This document shows, piece by piece, positions 1 through 6,911 of a DNA stretch of 10,187 bases. Source of the DNA: Acidimicrobiales bacterium (GTDB taxonomy: Bacteria; Actinomycetota; Acidimicrobiia; Acidimicrobiales; RAAP-2); the NCBI GenBank assembly GCA_017883125.1, contig JADGOD010000042.1:1-10187 (forward strand). The letters run 5' to 3'. Both the position numbers and the translations under genes were made by a program. Positions within the stretch are counted from its first letter, which is position 1. Each line of letters begins with the position of its first letter. A model generated the notes under the pieces. That model had not been told where the DNA came from, made no database searches, and saw nothing but the letters and a program-made list of their open reading frames with translations.

Positions 1-1632
1 ACCGGCAAGACGGCGGTCGCCCTCCACCGTGCGGCCTACCTGCTCTACACGCACCGCTTCCCGCTCGAGCGCCAAGGGGTCTTGATGGTCGGCCCCAACC
101 CGCTGTTCCTGCGCTACATCGAGCAGGTCCTCCCGTCGCTCGGTGAGACCGGGGTGATGCTGTCGACGGTCTCAGGGCTCGTCCCCGAGGTCCGTGTGAC
201 CGGTCGAGAGGACCAGGAGATCGAGCGGCTCAAGGGTGACCCACGGATGGCCCGGGTGATGTCCCGAGCGGTCAGGACCCGCCAGCGAGCCCTTCGAGAG
301 GACATCTCAATCCCCTTCGGTGCGTCCACGCTGCGGCTGTCGGCCGCCGACACCGCCGACGTGGTGGCGCGCGCACGTCGTCGGCCCGGGACGCACAACG
401 CCCGTCGCCGCTTCGTCGAGTCCGAGGTCGCCACGATCCTCGCCACACAGTTCCAGGCGCGTCGCGGCCTCGATCTGAGCGACGAGGAGTTCGACCTGGC
501 GGAGTTCAGCCGCCAGGTGCGCCGCGCTCCGGAGCTGCCCGAGGTGTTCCGCCGGATGTGGCCGCGCCTCTCGCCCCACGAGCTGCTCCACGACCTCTTG
601 GGAGCCCCGGCCCTCCTCAATGCGGCCGGGAACGGTGTGCTCACCTCCGAGGAGTGCTCGCTGCTCGTGAGGGCTCGCTCGGCATCGCTGGAGGAGGTCC
701 GCTGGACCGCCGCTGATGCCGCTCTGGTCGACGAGCTCAGGACGCTGCTCGGACCGCGACGCACGGCGAAGGAGCGCCGCCGCCCCGAGCGCCGTGACGA
801 GTCAGGGTGGCCGAAGGGTCTCGACGGATCCGACACCGAGCGCCGCGATCCGTCCCAGGACGAGGTCCGGTCCTTCGGGCACATCGTCGTCGATGAGATC
901 CAGGATCTCTCCCCGATGCAGCTGCGCATGCTGGCCCGACGGTCCCTCGCTGGCTCGATGACCGTCGTCGGTGACATCGCCCAGGCCACCGGCCCATGGG
1001 CGCCGAGCAGCTGGGACGACGTCACGGCGCACCTCTCGCCGAAGCGGCCGCCGCATCTCGTGGAGCTCACGGTCAGCTACCGGACCCCCGCGGAGGTCAT
1101 CGAGATCTCCAGGCACGTGCTGGACGCGGCGGCCACCGGCTTGAGCGCACCTCGCCCGGTCCGGGTGGCGGGCTCCCTGCCGGTCATCGAACAAGTCGGT
1201 CCCCATGACCTGGCACAAGCCGTGGTGGCGGGAGCCGTCGAGGAGGCCGAGCGCGTCGCCCCCGGTCACGTGGCCGTCCTGGCCCCGCGCGGGATGCTCC
1301 CGATGCTGCGCAGGGCGTTCAGCGATTCGGACGTCGAGATCGTCGACCCACGGGCCCACGGCGGACCCGGGCTCGGAGCGGCCCTCGTGCTGCTGGCGGT
1401 CGACGAGGCCAACGGCCTCGAGTTCGATGCCGTCGTCGTGGTCGAGCCGGCCGAGGTCGCCTCCCGCGGCGCGGTGCTCTCCGAGGAGCCGGCCGCTCCC
1501 ACGACCAGGGGTCTGCGCACGCTGTACGTGGCGATGACCCGACCCACGACCCGGCTGAGGACCGTGGGCTCCCGCCCGTTCCCGGTGCCGCTTCCCGCCG
1601 CCGAAGCCTTCGCCACAGGTTCACCGAGGTAG
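1..1632 (+). CDS. helD: HelD-family UvrD-like ATPase (RNA polymerase-associated), 5' partial
   Basis: This is a superfamily 1 helicase-like ATPase of the HelD group. Known members bind RNA polymerase in the cytoplasm and free stalled enzyme from nucleic acid; some actinobacterial relatives (HelR) protect against rifampicin. The frame is open from base 1, so the gene starts left of the window; 543 residues are visible. The first codons give the end of a Walker A motif (TGKTA) followed by the HelD-like stretch ALHRAAYLLYTHR. Further on are Walker B (VVDEIQDL, Asp-Glu near residues 298-299), the motif VGDIAQATG, a YRTP motif (about residue 360), motif V (GLEFD, about 472) and motif VI (VAMTRP, about 510). 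The N-terminal coiled arm and the Walker A glycines are outside the window. The segment before Walker B is charged and Arg-rich. The family call is firm from the motif order; the HelD versus HelR distinction cannot be made here. The stop is TAG, 56 bases before ctaE. Confidence 0.9.
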   Translation, partial: TGKTAVALHRAAYLLYTHRFPLERQGVLMVGPNPLFLRYIEQVLPSLGETGVMLSTVSGLVPEVRVTGREDQEIERLKGDPRMARVMSRAVRTRQRALREDISIPFGASTLRLSAADTADVVARARRRPGTHNARRRFVESEVATILATQFQARRGLDLSDEEFDLAEFSRQVRRAPELPEVFRRMWPRLSPHELLHDLLGAPALLNAAGNGVLTSEECSLLVRARSASLEEVRWTAADAALVDELRTLLGPRRTAKERRRPERRDESGWPKGLDGSDTERRDPSQDEVRSFGHIVVDEIQDLSPMQLRMLARRSLAGSMTVVGDIAQATGPWAPSSWDDVTAHLSPKRPPHLVELTVSYRTPAEVIEISRHVLDAAATGLSAPRPVRVAGSLPVIEQVGPHDLAQAVVAGAVEEAERVAPGHVAVLAPRGMLPMLRRAFSDSDVEIVDPRAHGGPGLGAALVLLAVDEANGLEFDAVVVVEPAEVASRGAVLSEEPAAPTTRGLRTLYVAMTRPTTRLRTVGSRPFPVPLPAAEAFATGSPR

Positions 1633-1646
1633 CCCTGAGTGTTGGC

Positions 1647-1652
1647 TAATCT
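1647..1652 (+). promoter_or_regulatory. Possible -10 element upstream of ctaE
   Basis: TAATCT in the short helD-ctaE gap fits the TANNNT pattern of an actinobacterial -10 box. It would place transcription start about 30 bases before ctaE. No convincing -35 hexamer sits at the right distance (it would lie in the end of helD). ctaE could instead be reached by read-through from helD, since the gap holds no terminator-like hairpin. Confidence 0.22.
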
Positions 1653-1676
1653 GGCGCGACTCATCTCCCGTGAACT

Positions 1677-1683
1677 AGGAAAG
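1677..1683 (+). promoter_or_regulatory. Ribosome binding site of ctaE
   Basis: AGGAAAG lies five bases before the GTG at 1689. It supports that GTG as the ctaE start, as there is no ATG in frame nearby. Confidence 0.7.
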
Positions 1684-1688
1684 AAACC

Positions 1689-2285
1689 GTGACTCAGGCA
1701 GTGACAGCGGCACCGACCGCGAAACGTCAGAAAATCGTCCACGATCGACCGCCCATGTTGGCGATCGGCGTCATGATCTGGCTCGGTTCAGAACTGATGT
1801 TCTTCTCGGGGCTGTTCGCCGCTCTCTTCACCATCCGCGCCCACCTGGCGGTCTGGCCGCCCGCCGGGACCAAGCTCGACACCATCCAGGCCGGGATCTT
1901 CACCCTGATCCTGGTGGCCTCGTCGGGCACGATGTGGATGGCCGTGTGGAGCGAAGAGCACATGGAGCGGGTCAAGGCTCGCAAGTGGGTCATCATCTCG
2001 CTGGTCATGGGTGCCCTGTTCCTCGGCAACCAGATCTATGAGTGGACCCACATCGAGACTCGTTGGTACACGAACTCCTACGGCTCGGTCTTCTTCATCA
2101 CCACGGGCCTCCACGGGCTCCACGTGTTCATTGGCCTCCTCGCCATGGGCCTCCTGCTCGGTCGCATGCGAGGAAAGTCCGGAGACCCCGGTGAGCTCGC
2201 TGTGTTCCAGGGTGTCAGCTACTACTGGCACTTCGTCGATGTCGTCTGGGTCGGCCTGTACGCCTGCCTCTTCCTGCTGAAGTGA
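1689..2285 (+). CDS. ctaE: Cytochrome c oxidase subunit III
   Basis: Subunit III of the aa3-type cytochrome c oxidase is an integral membrane protein without redox cofactors that stabilises subunit I and its proton uptake path. The 198 residues form about five membrane helices (roughly 23-47, 66-86, 99-117, 131-158 and 173-196), which fits the short form that lacks the first two helices of the mitochondrial protein. Family signatures include WLGSELMFFSGLFAAL with its conserved Glu (residue 35), FFITTGLHGLHVFIGL and the C-terminal YYWHFVDVVWVGLY. The GTG start is supported by AGGAAAG five bases upstream. It is the first gene of the operon, followed by qcrC with a GTGA overlap; the ctaE-qcrCAB order is the classical actinobacterial arrangement and matches assembly of a bc1-aa3 supercomplex. 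Confidence 0.96.
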   Translation: MTQAVTAAPTAKRQKIVHDRPPMLAIGVMIWLGSELMFFSGLFAALFTIRAHLAVWPPAGTKLDTIQAGIFTLILVASSGTMWMAVWSEEHMERVKARKWVIISLVMGALFLGNQIYEWTHIETRWYTNSYGSVFFITTGLHGLHVFIGLLAMGLLLGRMRGKSGDPGELAVFQGVSYYWHFVDVVWVGLYACLFLLK

Positions 2286-3280
2286 GCCGCACGATGCATA
2301 TGTCCCTCTCCCGTCGCCTCGTCCTGCCGGTCATGGTCCTGGTCCTCGTGGCCTTGAGCATGATGGTGTTCTTCACCGGCGGCTCCTCTGGCGCCTCGGA
2401 CACGTCGACCGAGCTGATCGCCTCGACGGTGACCGGCGCCCAGGCTCAGACCACACCGCAGGCCGCCTACCAGACCGGTCGGGCCAACAGCGGAACGGCG
2501 AACTCCACCAACACGACCTATGTCAATGGGCGCCTCGTCTCCTACGGCAACTCCGACATCACCTACAAAGTCCCGGAGCTGGCCCAGGTCCGGCCGGGAG
2601 CGATCCCGCTGAAGGCCCTGGTCCCGCTGGGCGAATCGCTCTACATGCAGAACTGCGCCAGCTGCCACGGCAACTCGGCTGACGGCGTGCCTGACGCCGG
2701 GACGCCTGGCGCGTACCCGAACCTCCGCGGGCTCGGACCGGCCACCATCGACTTCTGGATCGCGTCCGGCCGGATGCCCGCGTCGAACCCCCGTGACGTC
2801 CAGGCGATCCGCAAGCCGGCCCGCCTGAAGCCCAACGAGGCGCTGGCCGTGGCCGCATGGATCAACTCGCTCTCACCGGCGACGCCGTACATCCCGGTGG
2901 TCCACTCGACGGCGACCGCAGATGTCTCTGACGGGTTCTCGCTCTTCTCGCTGAACTGCGCCGCCTGCCACACCGTGACCGGTGGCGGCGATGCCCTGGC
3001 GCGCAACACCTACGCCCCGAGCCTCCGGAACATCCCCTCGACGCAGGTCGCAGAGGCCATCAGGACCGGACCGGGCAACATGCCCCGGTTCACCGGAAAC
3101 CTCTCTGACCGCCAAGTCCGCAACATCGTTGCCTACGTCACCGGGAGCATTCAGCACCCTGACAACCCCGGTGGGTTCGGCCTCGGTGGTCTCGGCCCCG
3201 TGGCTGAAGGATTCGTAGGCCTGGCGCTGGGTGTCGGCATCCTCGCCTTGATCGCATTCTGGATTGGAGACCGGTCGTGA
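2282..3280 (+). CDS. qcrC: Diheme cytochrome c subunit of the bc1 complex
   Basis: This subunit replaces both cytochrome c1 and soluble cytochrome c in actinobacteria, carrying electrons from the Rieske centre to the oxidase on the outer face of the membrane. The 332 residues contain an N-terminal hydrophobic segment (about 12-31), two c-type heme domains and a C-terminal membrane anchor (about 305-328). The heme-binding motifs are CASCH (Cys125, Cys128, His129) and CAACH (Cys226, Cys229, His230); Met165 (GRMP) and Met267 (GNMP) are the likely distal ligands. Residues 32-115, between the first helix and heme 1, are Ser/Thr/Asn/Gly-rich and unusually long. The start is uncertain: GTG at 2282 overlaps the ctaE stop as GTGA, but ATG at 2294 and 2300 are also in frame and none has a good ribosome binding site. 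I chose 2282 because the overlap matches the other junctions. Confidence 0.95.
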   Translation: MSRTMHMSLSRRLVLPVMVLVLVALSMMVFFTGGSSGASDTSTELIASTVTGAQAQTTPQAAYQTGRANSGTANSTNTTYVNGRLVSYGNSDITYKVPELAQVRPGAIPLKALVPLGESLYMQNCASCHGNSADGVPDAGTPGAYPNLRGLGPATIDFWIASGRMPASNPRDVQAIRKPARLKPNEALAVAAWINSLSPATPYIPVVHSTATADVSDGFSLFSLNCAACHTVTGGGDALARNTYAPSLRNIPSTQVAEAIRTGPGNMPRFTGNLSDRQVRNIVAYVTGSIQHPDNPGGFGLGGLGPVAEGFVGLALGVGILALIAFWIGDRS

Positions 3281-4209
3281 GCGACGATCTGGGTACCCCT
3301 GTTTCTCTGTCGACGGCTGGACCGGACGATCCGCACATGCAGCCCTCGGCGCGCAACCCTGAGCGGACCGAGCGCTACATCGCCCTCATCATGGTGCTCG
3401 GCATCGCCGGGTGCATCGGCTTCGGGTGGGCCTACTGGGTCAACGCCGAGCCGTGGATCCTCGGAGCCACCCTCGGCGCGGGCGCCCTGCTCCTCGGCTT
3501 CGGCGTCACGGCGTGGGGCAAGTACCTCATGCCCCGTGGGCCGTTCGTCGAAGAGCGCCACGACCTGCGTGGGACCGACGTGGAGCGCGAGCGCTTCGCC
3601 GCTGCCGTCGTCCAGCGTGGCGGCGGCATTCTCGGGCGTCGCCCGGTCTTGGCCGGGATCGCCGGATTCGGCATGGCCGCCTTCGGCGTCGTTCTGGCCT
3701 TCCCGCTGATCCGCTCGCTCGGCCCGCTCCCCAAGAAGACCCTGACAGAGACCGACTGGAAGTACGGCACGTACCTCGTGGACTCGACGGGCCGTCCCAT
3801 CCACGTCGACGACCTCGCCGTCGGCGGGATCGTGACGGTCTTCCCCAAGGGCTACCAGGACACCGAGAAGGGCCAGGCCGTCGACCAGTCGGTGCTCATC
3901 CGTCTGTCGACCACCCCCGTCATCACCCAGCCTGGCCGTGAGAAGTGGGGCCCGGCCGGCTACGTGGCCTACTCCAAGCTCTGCACCCACCTCGGCTGCC
4001 CGGTCGGCCTCTACGAGCAGCAGCTCGAGCAGCTGGTCTGCCCGTGCCACCAGTCGATGTTCAACGTGAACAACGGAGCGGTGCCGAACTTCGGACCTGC
4101 ACCGCGGCCGTTGCCGCAGCTTCCTCTCTTTGTTGACGGTCGGGGCTACGTGAGGGCCCGGAGTGGCTTCAATCAGCCCGTCGGCCCTGGTTACTGGGAG
4201 CGTTCATGA
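3277..4209 (+). CDS. qcrA: Rieske iron-sulfur subunit of the bc1 complex
   Basis: The Rieske 2Fe-2S protein takes one electron from quinol at the Qo site of QcrB and passes it to QcrC. The 310 residues begin with a soluble cytoplasmic stretch and three membrane helices (about 33-55, 60-80 and 122-148), the actinobacterial pattern rather than the single helix of proteobacteria. The C-terminal Rieske domain has both cluster-binding boxes: CTHLGC (Cys236, His238, Cys241) and CPCHQS (Cys255, Cys257, His258). By family knowledge, Cys236/His238/Cys255/His258 bind the cluster and Cys241-Cys257 form a disulfide. The proline loop GPAPRPLP follows at about 273-280. The GTG start overlaps the qcrC stop as GTGA and has GGAGA (3266-3270) six bases upstream. 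The gene is complete, with no missing key residue. Confidence 0.97.
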   Translation: MSDDLGTPVSLSTAGPDDPHMQPSARNPERTERYIALIMVLGIAGCIGFGWAYWVNAEPWILGATLGAGALLLGFGVTAWGKYLMPRGPFVEERHDLRGTDVERERFAAAVVQRGGGILGRRPVLAGIAGFGMAAFGVVLAFPLIRSLGPLPKKTLTETDWKYGTYLVDSTGRPIHVDDLAVGGIVTVFPKGYQDTEKGQAVDQSVLIRLSTTPVITQPGREKWGPAGYVAYSKLCTHLGCPVGLYEQQLEQLVCPCHQSMFNVNNGAVPNFGPAPRPLPQLPLFVDGRGYVRARSGFNQPVGPGYWERS

Positions 4210-5747
4210 GCACCACCACCAACGAGAACGCTTCGAAGGGATCGCCGGCGTCCGCCTTCGGGCCGGTCGGCAAGGCCCTCAACGAGCTCGACGACCGCCT
4301 TGGCGTCGCCAAGGGCGGGCGCAGCCTGCTCGACAAGATCTTCCCCGACCACTGGTCGTTCATGCTCGGGGAGATCGCGCTCTACTCCTTCGTCATCCTG
4401 CTGGCGACCGGCATCTTCCTGTCGCTGTTCTACATCCCCTCCCAGGAGATCGTCGTCTACCACGGCAGCTATGCCCCACTGCGCGGCCAGCACGTCTCGG
4501 CGGCATACGCCTCGTCGGTCGATCTCTCCTTCGCGGTGCGTGGTGGCCTGCTGATGCGCCAGATGCACCACTGGGCGTGCGACATCTTCGTCGGCGCCAT
4601 CGTGGTGCACATGGCGCGGGTGTTCTTCACCGGTGCCTTCCGCAAGCCCCGTGAGCTCAACTACTCGATCGGCCTCGTGCTGCTGATCCTGGCCATCGGG
4701 AACGGCTTCATCGGCTACTCGCTGCCCGACGACCTGGTCTCGGGAACCGGCATCCGCATCGCCTTCTCCATCACCGAGTCGATCCCGCTGGTGGGCACCT
4801 ACATGTCGTTCTTCCTCTTCGGAGGGAACTTCCCCGGAACGGCGATCATCCCGCGCTTCTACACGATCCACGTGCTGCTGATCCCGTTGATCATCCTGGG
4901 TCTGGTGACGGCCCACCTCTTCCTGCTGGTCCGCCAAAAGCACACGCAGTTCCCCGGGAAGGGCCGCACCGAGAAGAACGTCGTCGGTGCTCCCATGGTG
5001 CCGGTCTTCGCCGCCAAGGCCACCGGATTCCTGTTCATGGTGACCGGCGTGACCGCCCTCCTCGGCGGCCTCGCCCAGATCAACCCGATCTGGCAGTTCG
5101 GCCAGTACAACCCCTCGAAGATCTCCTATGCCGTCCAGCCTGACTGGTACATGGGCTTCCTCGACGGGGCGCTGAGGATCTGGCCGTCGTGGGAGTGGAC
5201 CGGCTTCGGCTACACGATCCCGATGGAGGTCTTCATCCCGGCCGCCGTCCTTCCCGGCATCATCTTCGGCCTCTGCTTCGCCTGGCCGGCCATCGAGAAG
5301 CACTATACGAAGGACGCCGCGATGCACAACCTGCTGGACCGTCCACGGGACCGACCCAAGCGGACCGCGTTTGGTGCGGCGTTCCTGGCGTTCCTCGGGA
5401 TGCTGTTCATCGCCAGCTCGACCGACGTGCTCGCCAACTTCTTCCACGTCTCGCTGAACACCGTTCTGTGGGCGATGCGGGTGCTGGTCGTCGTCGTGCC
5501 GCTCATCGTCTACCCGCTGACGCTCAAGATCTGCCAGGAGCTCCAGGCCGTTCCTGACGCTGGGAAGCGCAAGCGGTCCAACGTGGTGACCCGGACCGCT
5601 ACCGGCGAGTACCTGGCCACTCCTGCGGCCGAACGTCCTGGTGACAGCCACGAAGAGCTCGACGCAGAGCCCGTCCCCGACTTCATCGACTTCGAAGGTC
5701 CGCCTGCCGACCCGGAGAACCCGGGTGTGCGGCAGGTGAATCGCTGA
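4206..5747 (+). CDS. qcrB: Cytochrome b subunit of the bc1 complex
   Basis: This is the membrane core of the menaquinol:cytochrome c reductase, holding two b hemes and the Qo and Qi sites. The 513 residues form about eight helices (near 52-78, 120-142, 152-172, 218-242, 268-290, 336-360, 386-404 and 419-440). Likely heme ligands are His121/His135 in helix B and His222/His237 in helix D; spacings of 14 and 15 are the b6-like pattern. The Qo-site signature is PDWY (312-315), in place of PEWY. All eight helices are in one chain, unlike the split b6/subunit IV of b6f. A hydrophilic, acidic and Pro-rich tail follows residue 445. The ATG start overlaps the qcrA stop as ATGA, with GGGAG (4196-4200) five bases before it. 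It is followed by a CTGA overlap with the lipoprotein gene. Confidence 0.97.
   Translation: MSTTTNENASKGSPASAFGPVGKALNELDDRLGVAKGGRSLLDKIFPDHWSFMLGEIALYSFVILLATGIFLSLFYIPSQEIVVYHGSYAPLRGQHVSAAYASSVDLSFAVRGGLLMRQMHHWACDIFVGAIVVHMARVFFTGAFRKPRELNYSIGLVLLILAIGNGFIGYSLPDDLVSGTGIRIAFSITESIPLVGTYMSFFLFGGNFPGTAIIPRFYTIHVLLIPLIILGLVTAHLFLLVRQKHTQFPGKGRTEKNVVGAPMVPVFAAKATGFLFMVTGVTALLGGLAQINPIWQFGQYNPSKISYAVQPDWYMGFLDGALRIWPSWEWTGFGYTIPMEVFIPAAVLPGIIFGLCFAWPAIEKHYTKDAAMHNLLDRPRDRPKRTAFGAAFLAFLGMLFIASSTDVLANFFHVSLNTVLWAMRVLVVVVPLIVYPLTLKICQELQAVPDAGKRKRSNVVTRTATGEYLATPAAERPGDSHEELDAEPVPDFIDFEGPPADPENPGVRQVNR
5734..5739 (+). promoter_or_regulatory. Ribosome binding site deciding a CTG start
   Basis: AGGTGA within the end of qcrB lies four to five bases upstream of CTG at 5744. 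The GTG at 5789 has no purine-rich site at a comparable distance (the bases before it read GTTCTCGGCGTCGCA). This favours translation of the lipoprotein from the CTG. Confidence 0.6.
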
Positions 5748-6793
5748 GCCGTCCTCTTCGCTCGCTGCTGGCCGTTCTCGGCGTCGCAGTGATCGGAGCG
5801 GCGTGCTCACTGTCGAGCTCGACGTCGAGCCAGCCTGTGCCGACCTGGTCGGCGGCCTCTCGGGCGACCCCGGCGACCACCACGACGACTACCTGGCCGA
5901 CGGTGCCCGGATGGGACGTGGCGTCCGTTGGCCCCCGGGGGGCGACAGCTCTCCTCAAGACGGTGACGTCCTCGGGAGGCCACACCATGACGGTGGCCGA
6001 GTTCCCTGTCGGCACCACGGCCTTCCACCTCCACGTCGGGACCTCTGACCCCCCGGGTGCTCTCAACCTGGCACCGGTCGATGCCGCCTCGTCGGTCTCG
6101 TCGATGGAGCTCTCGATGCTCGTCGCTGCGTTCAACGGGGGCTTCAAGAGGAACGCCGGCGCCGGGGGAGTCGAGATCGACGGCACGGTCGTCAGCCCAC
6201 TCTCGTCGGGGCTCGCTGCGGTGGTCATCGACGCCGATGGGTCGCTCCATGTCGGGCTGTGGGGCTCTCAGCTCCCCCTCTTCGGCGAGCAGGTCGTCGC
6301 GGTGCGGGAGAACCTCGGCCTCCTGGTCGATGGCGGGAAGCCCACGGTGGCCTCGGGGTCGAGCGCTGATTCCGTGTGGGGTGCGGCGGTGGCCGGCGGA
6401 CCAGGGATCGCGCGCAGCGCCATCGGGGTCGATGCCTCGGGGAACGTCTTCTTCGTCGGCTCGATGGCAGCACTGCCCTCGGACCTGGCCGAGACGCTGG
6501 TGAGCGTGGGGGCCCAACGGGGCATGCAGCTCGACATCAACCCGTTCTGGGTCACCCTCGGCACGACGGCTCAGCCCGGAGGGGCGCTCGTCGGTCGGGT
6601 GCCCGGTGAGACCCACGCTCCGTCGATCTTCACCAACGGCTGGGAGAGAGACTTCATCGCCGTCCTCGCCAAGCCGTCGACGGCCTGCCGGCTGGTCTTC
6701 CCGGCCCCCACGGGCGTGGCGACGGCCAACCCCCCGCGCGTGACCTGTGGAGCCCAGGTCGAGAAGCTCCCTCTGGCCATCCGGGCTCCCTGA
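5744..6793 (+). CDS. Phosphodiester glycosidase-like (NAGPA-type) lipoprotein, probable CTG start
   Basis: The product resembles the phosphodiester glycosidase (NAGPA) domain family; the natural substrate is unknown. A standard start is GTG 5789 (334 residues), but that begins inside a signal peptide. Reading from CTG 5744 gives 349 residues with a basic start (SRPLR), a hydrophobic core (LLAVLGVAVIGAA) and Cys21, a plausible lipidation site. A Ser/Thr-rich linker with a run of six Thr follows, then the domain. It contains AAFNGGFKRN (NGGF at 131-134), VDGGKP (195-200), a RSAIGVD segment (about 224-230) and LDINPFW (263-269), where many relatives have a Gly-rich DGGGS-like loop. Cys315 and Cys335 could form a disulfide in an exported protein. 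The CTG overlaps the qcrB stop as CTGA, so the two are probably translationally coupled. The export prediction and fold are fairly secure; any role with the bc1 complex is inference. Confidence 0.8.
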   Translation: MSRPLRSLLAVLGVAVIGAACSLSSSTSSQPVPTWSAASRATPATTTTTTWPTVPGWDVASVGPRGATALLKTVTSSGGHTMTVAEFPVGTTAFHLHVGTSDPPGALNLAPVDAASSVSSMELSMLVAAFNGGFKRNAGAGGVEIDGTVVSPLSSGLAAVVIDADGSLHVGLWGSQLPLFGEQVVAVRENLGLLVDGGKPTVASGSSADSVWGAAVAGGPGIARSAIGVDASGNVFFVGSMAALPSDLAETLVSVGAQRGMQLDINPFWVTLGTTAQPGGALVGRVPGETHAPSIFTNGWERDFIAVLAKPSTACRLVFPAPTGVATANPPRVTCGAQVEKLPLAIRAP

Positions 6794-6911
6794 ACAGACC
6801 CCGGGCGGCTGCAACCTGCTGGCCCCATGGGCCCTCATCACGCTGACCGGCGGGCTGATCCTCTCGGAGCTGGTTGCGTCGCCCTGGATCCCGAGCGAGG
6901 CCTCTCGTCGA

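Noticed and set aside
3151..4050. A 299-codon minus-strand open frame across qcrA
   Set aside because: It is antisense to the Rieske gene, with low-complexity acidic and Gly/Ala-rich content and no motif; a shadow frame.
4191..5810. A 539-codon open frame on the minus strand across all of qcrB
   Set aside because: It lies exactly antisense to a gene with clear heme and Qo motifs, has a very charged Asp/Glu/Arg/His-rich composition typical of a high-GC shadow frame, and shows no recognisable domain.
6794..6911. The 118-base convergent gap, with a short hairpin at 6821-6833 (GGCCC, loop CAT, GGGCC), as a bidirectional terminator
   Set aside because: The stem has only five pairs with a three-base loop and no T tract on either strand. 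Factor-dependent termination is possible, but the sequence does not show a clear terminator.
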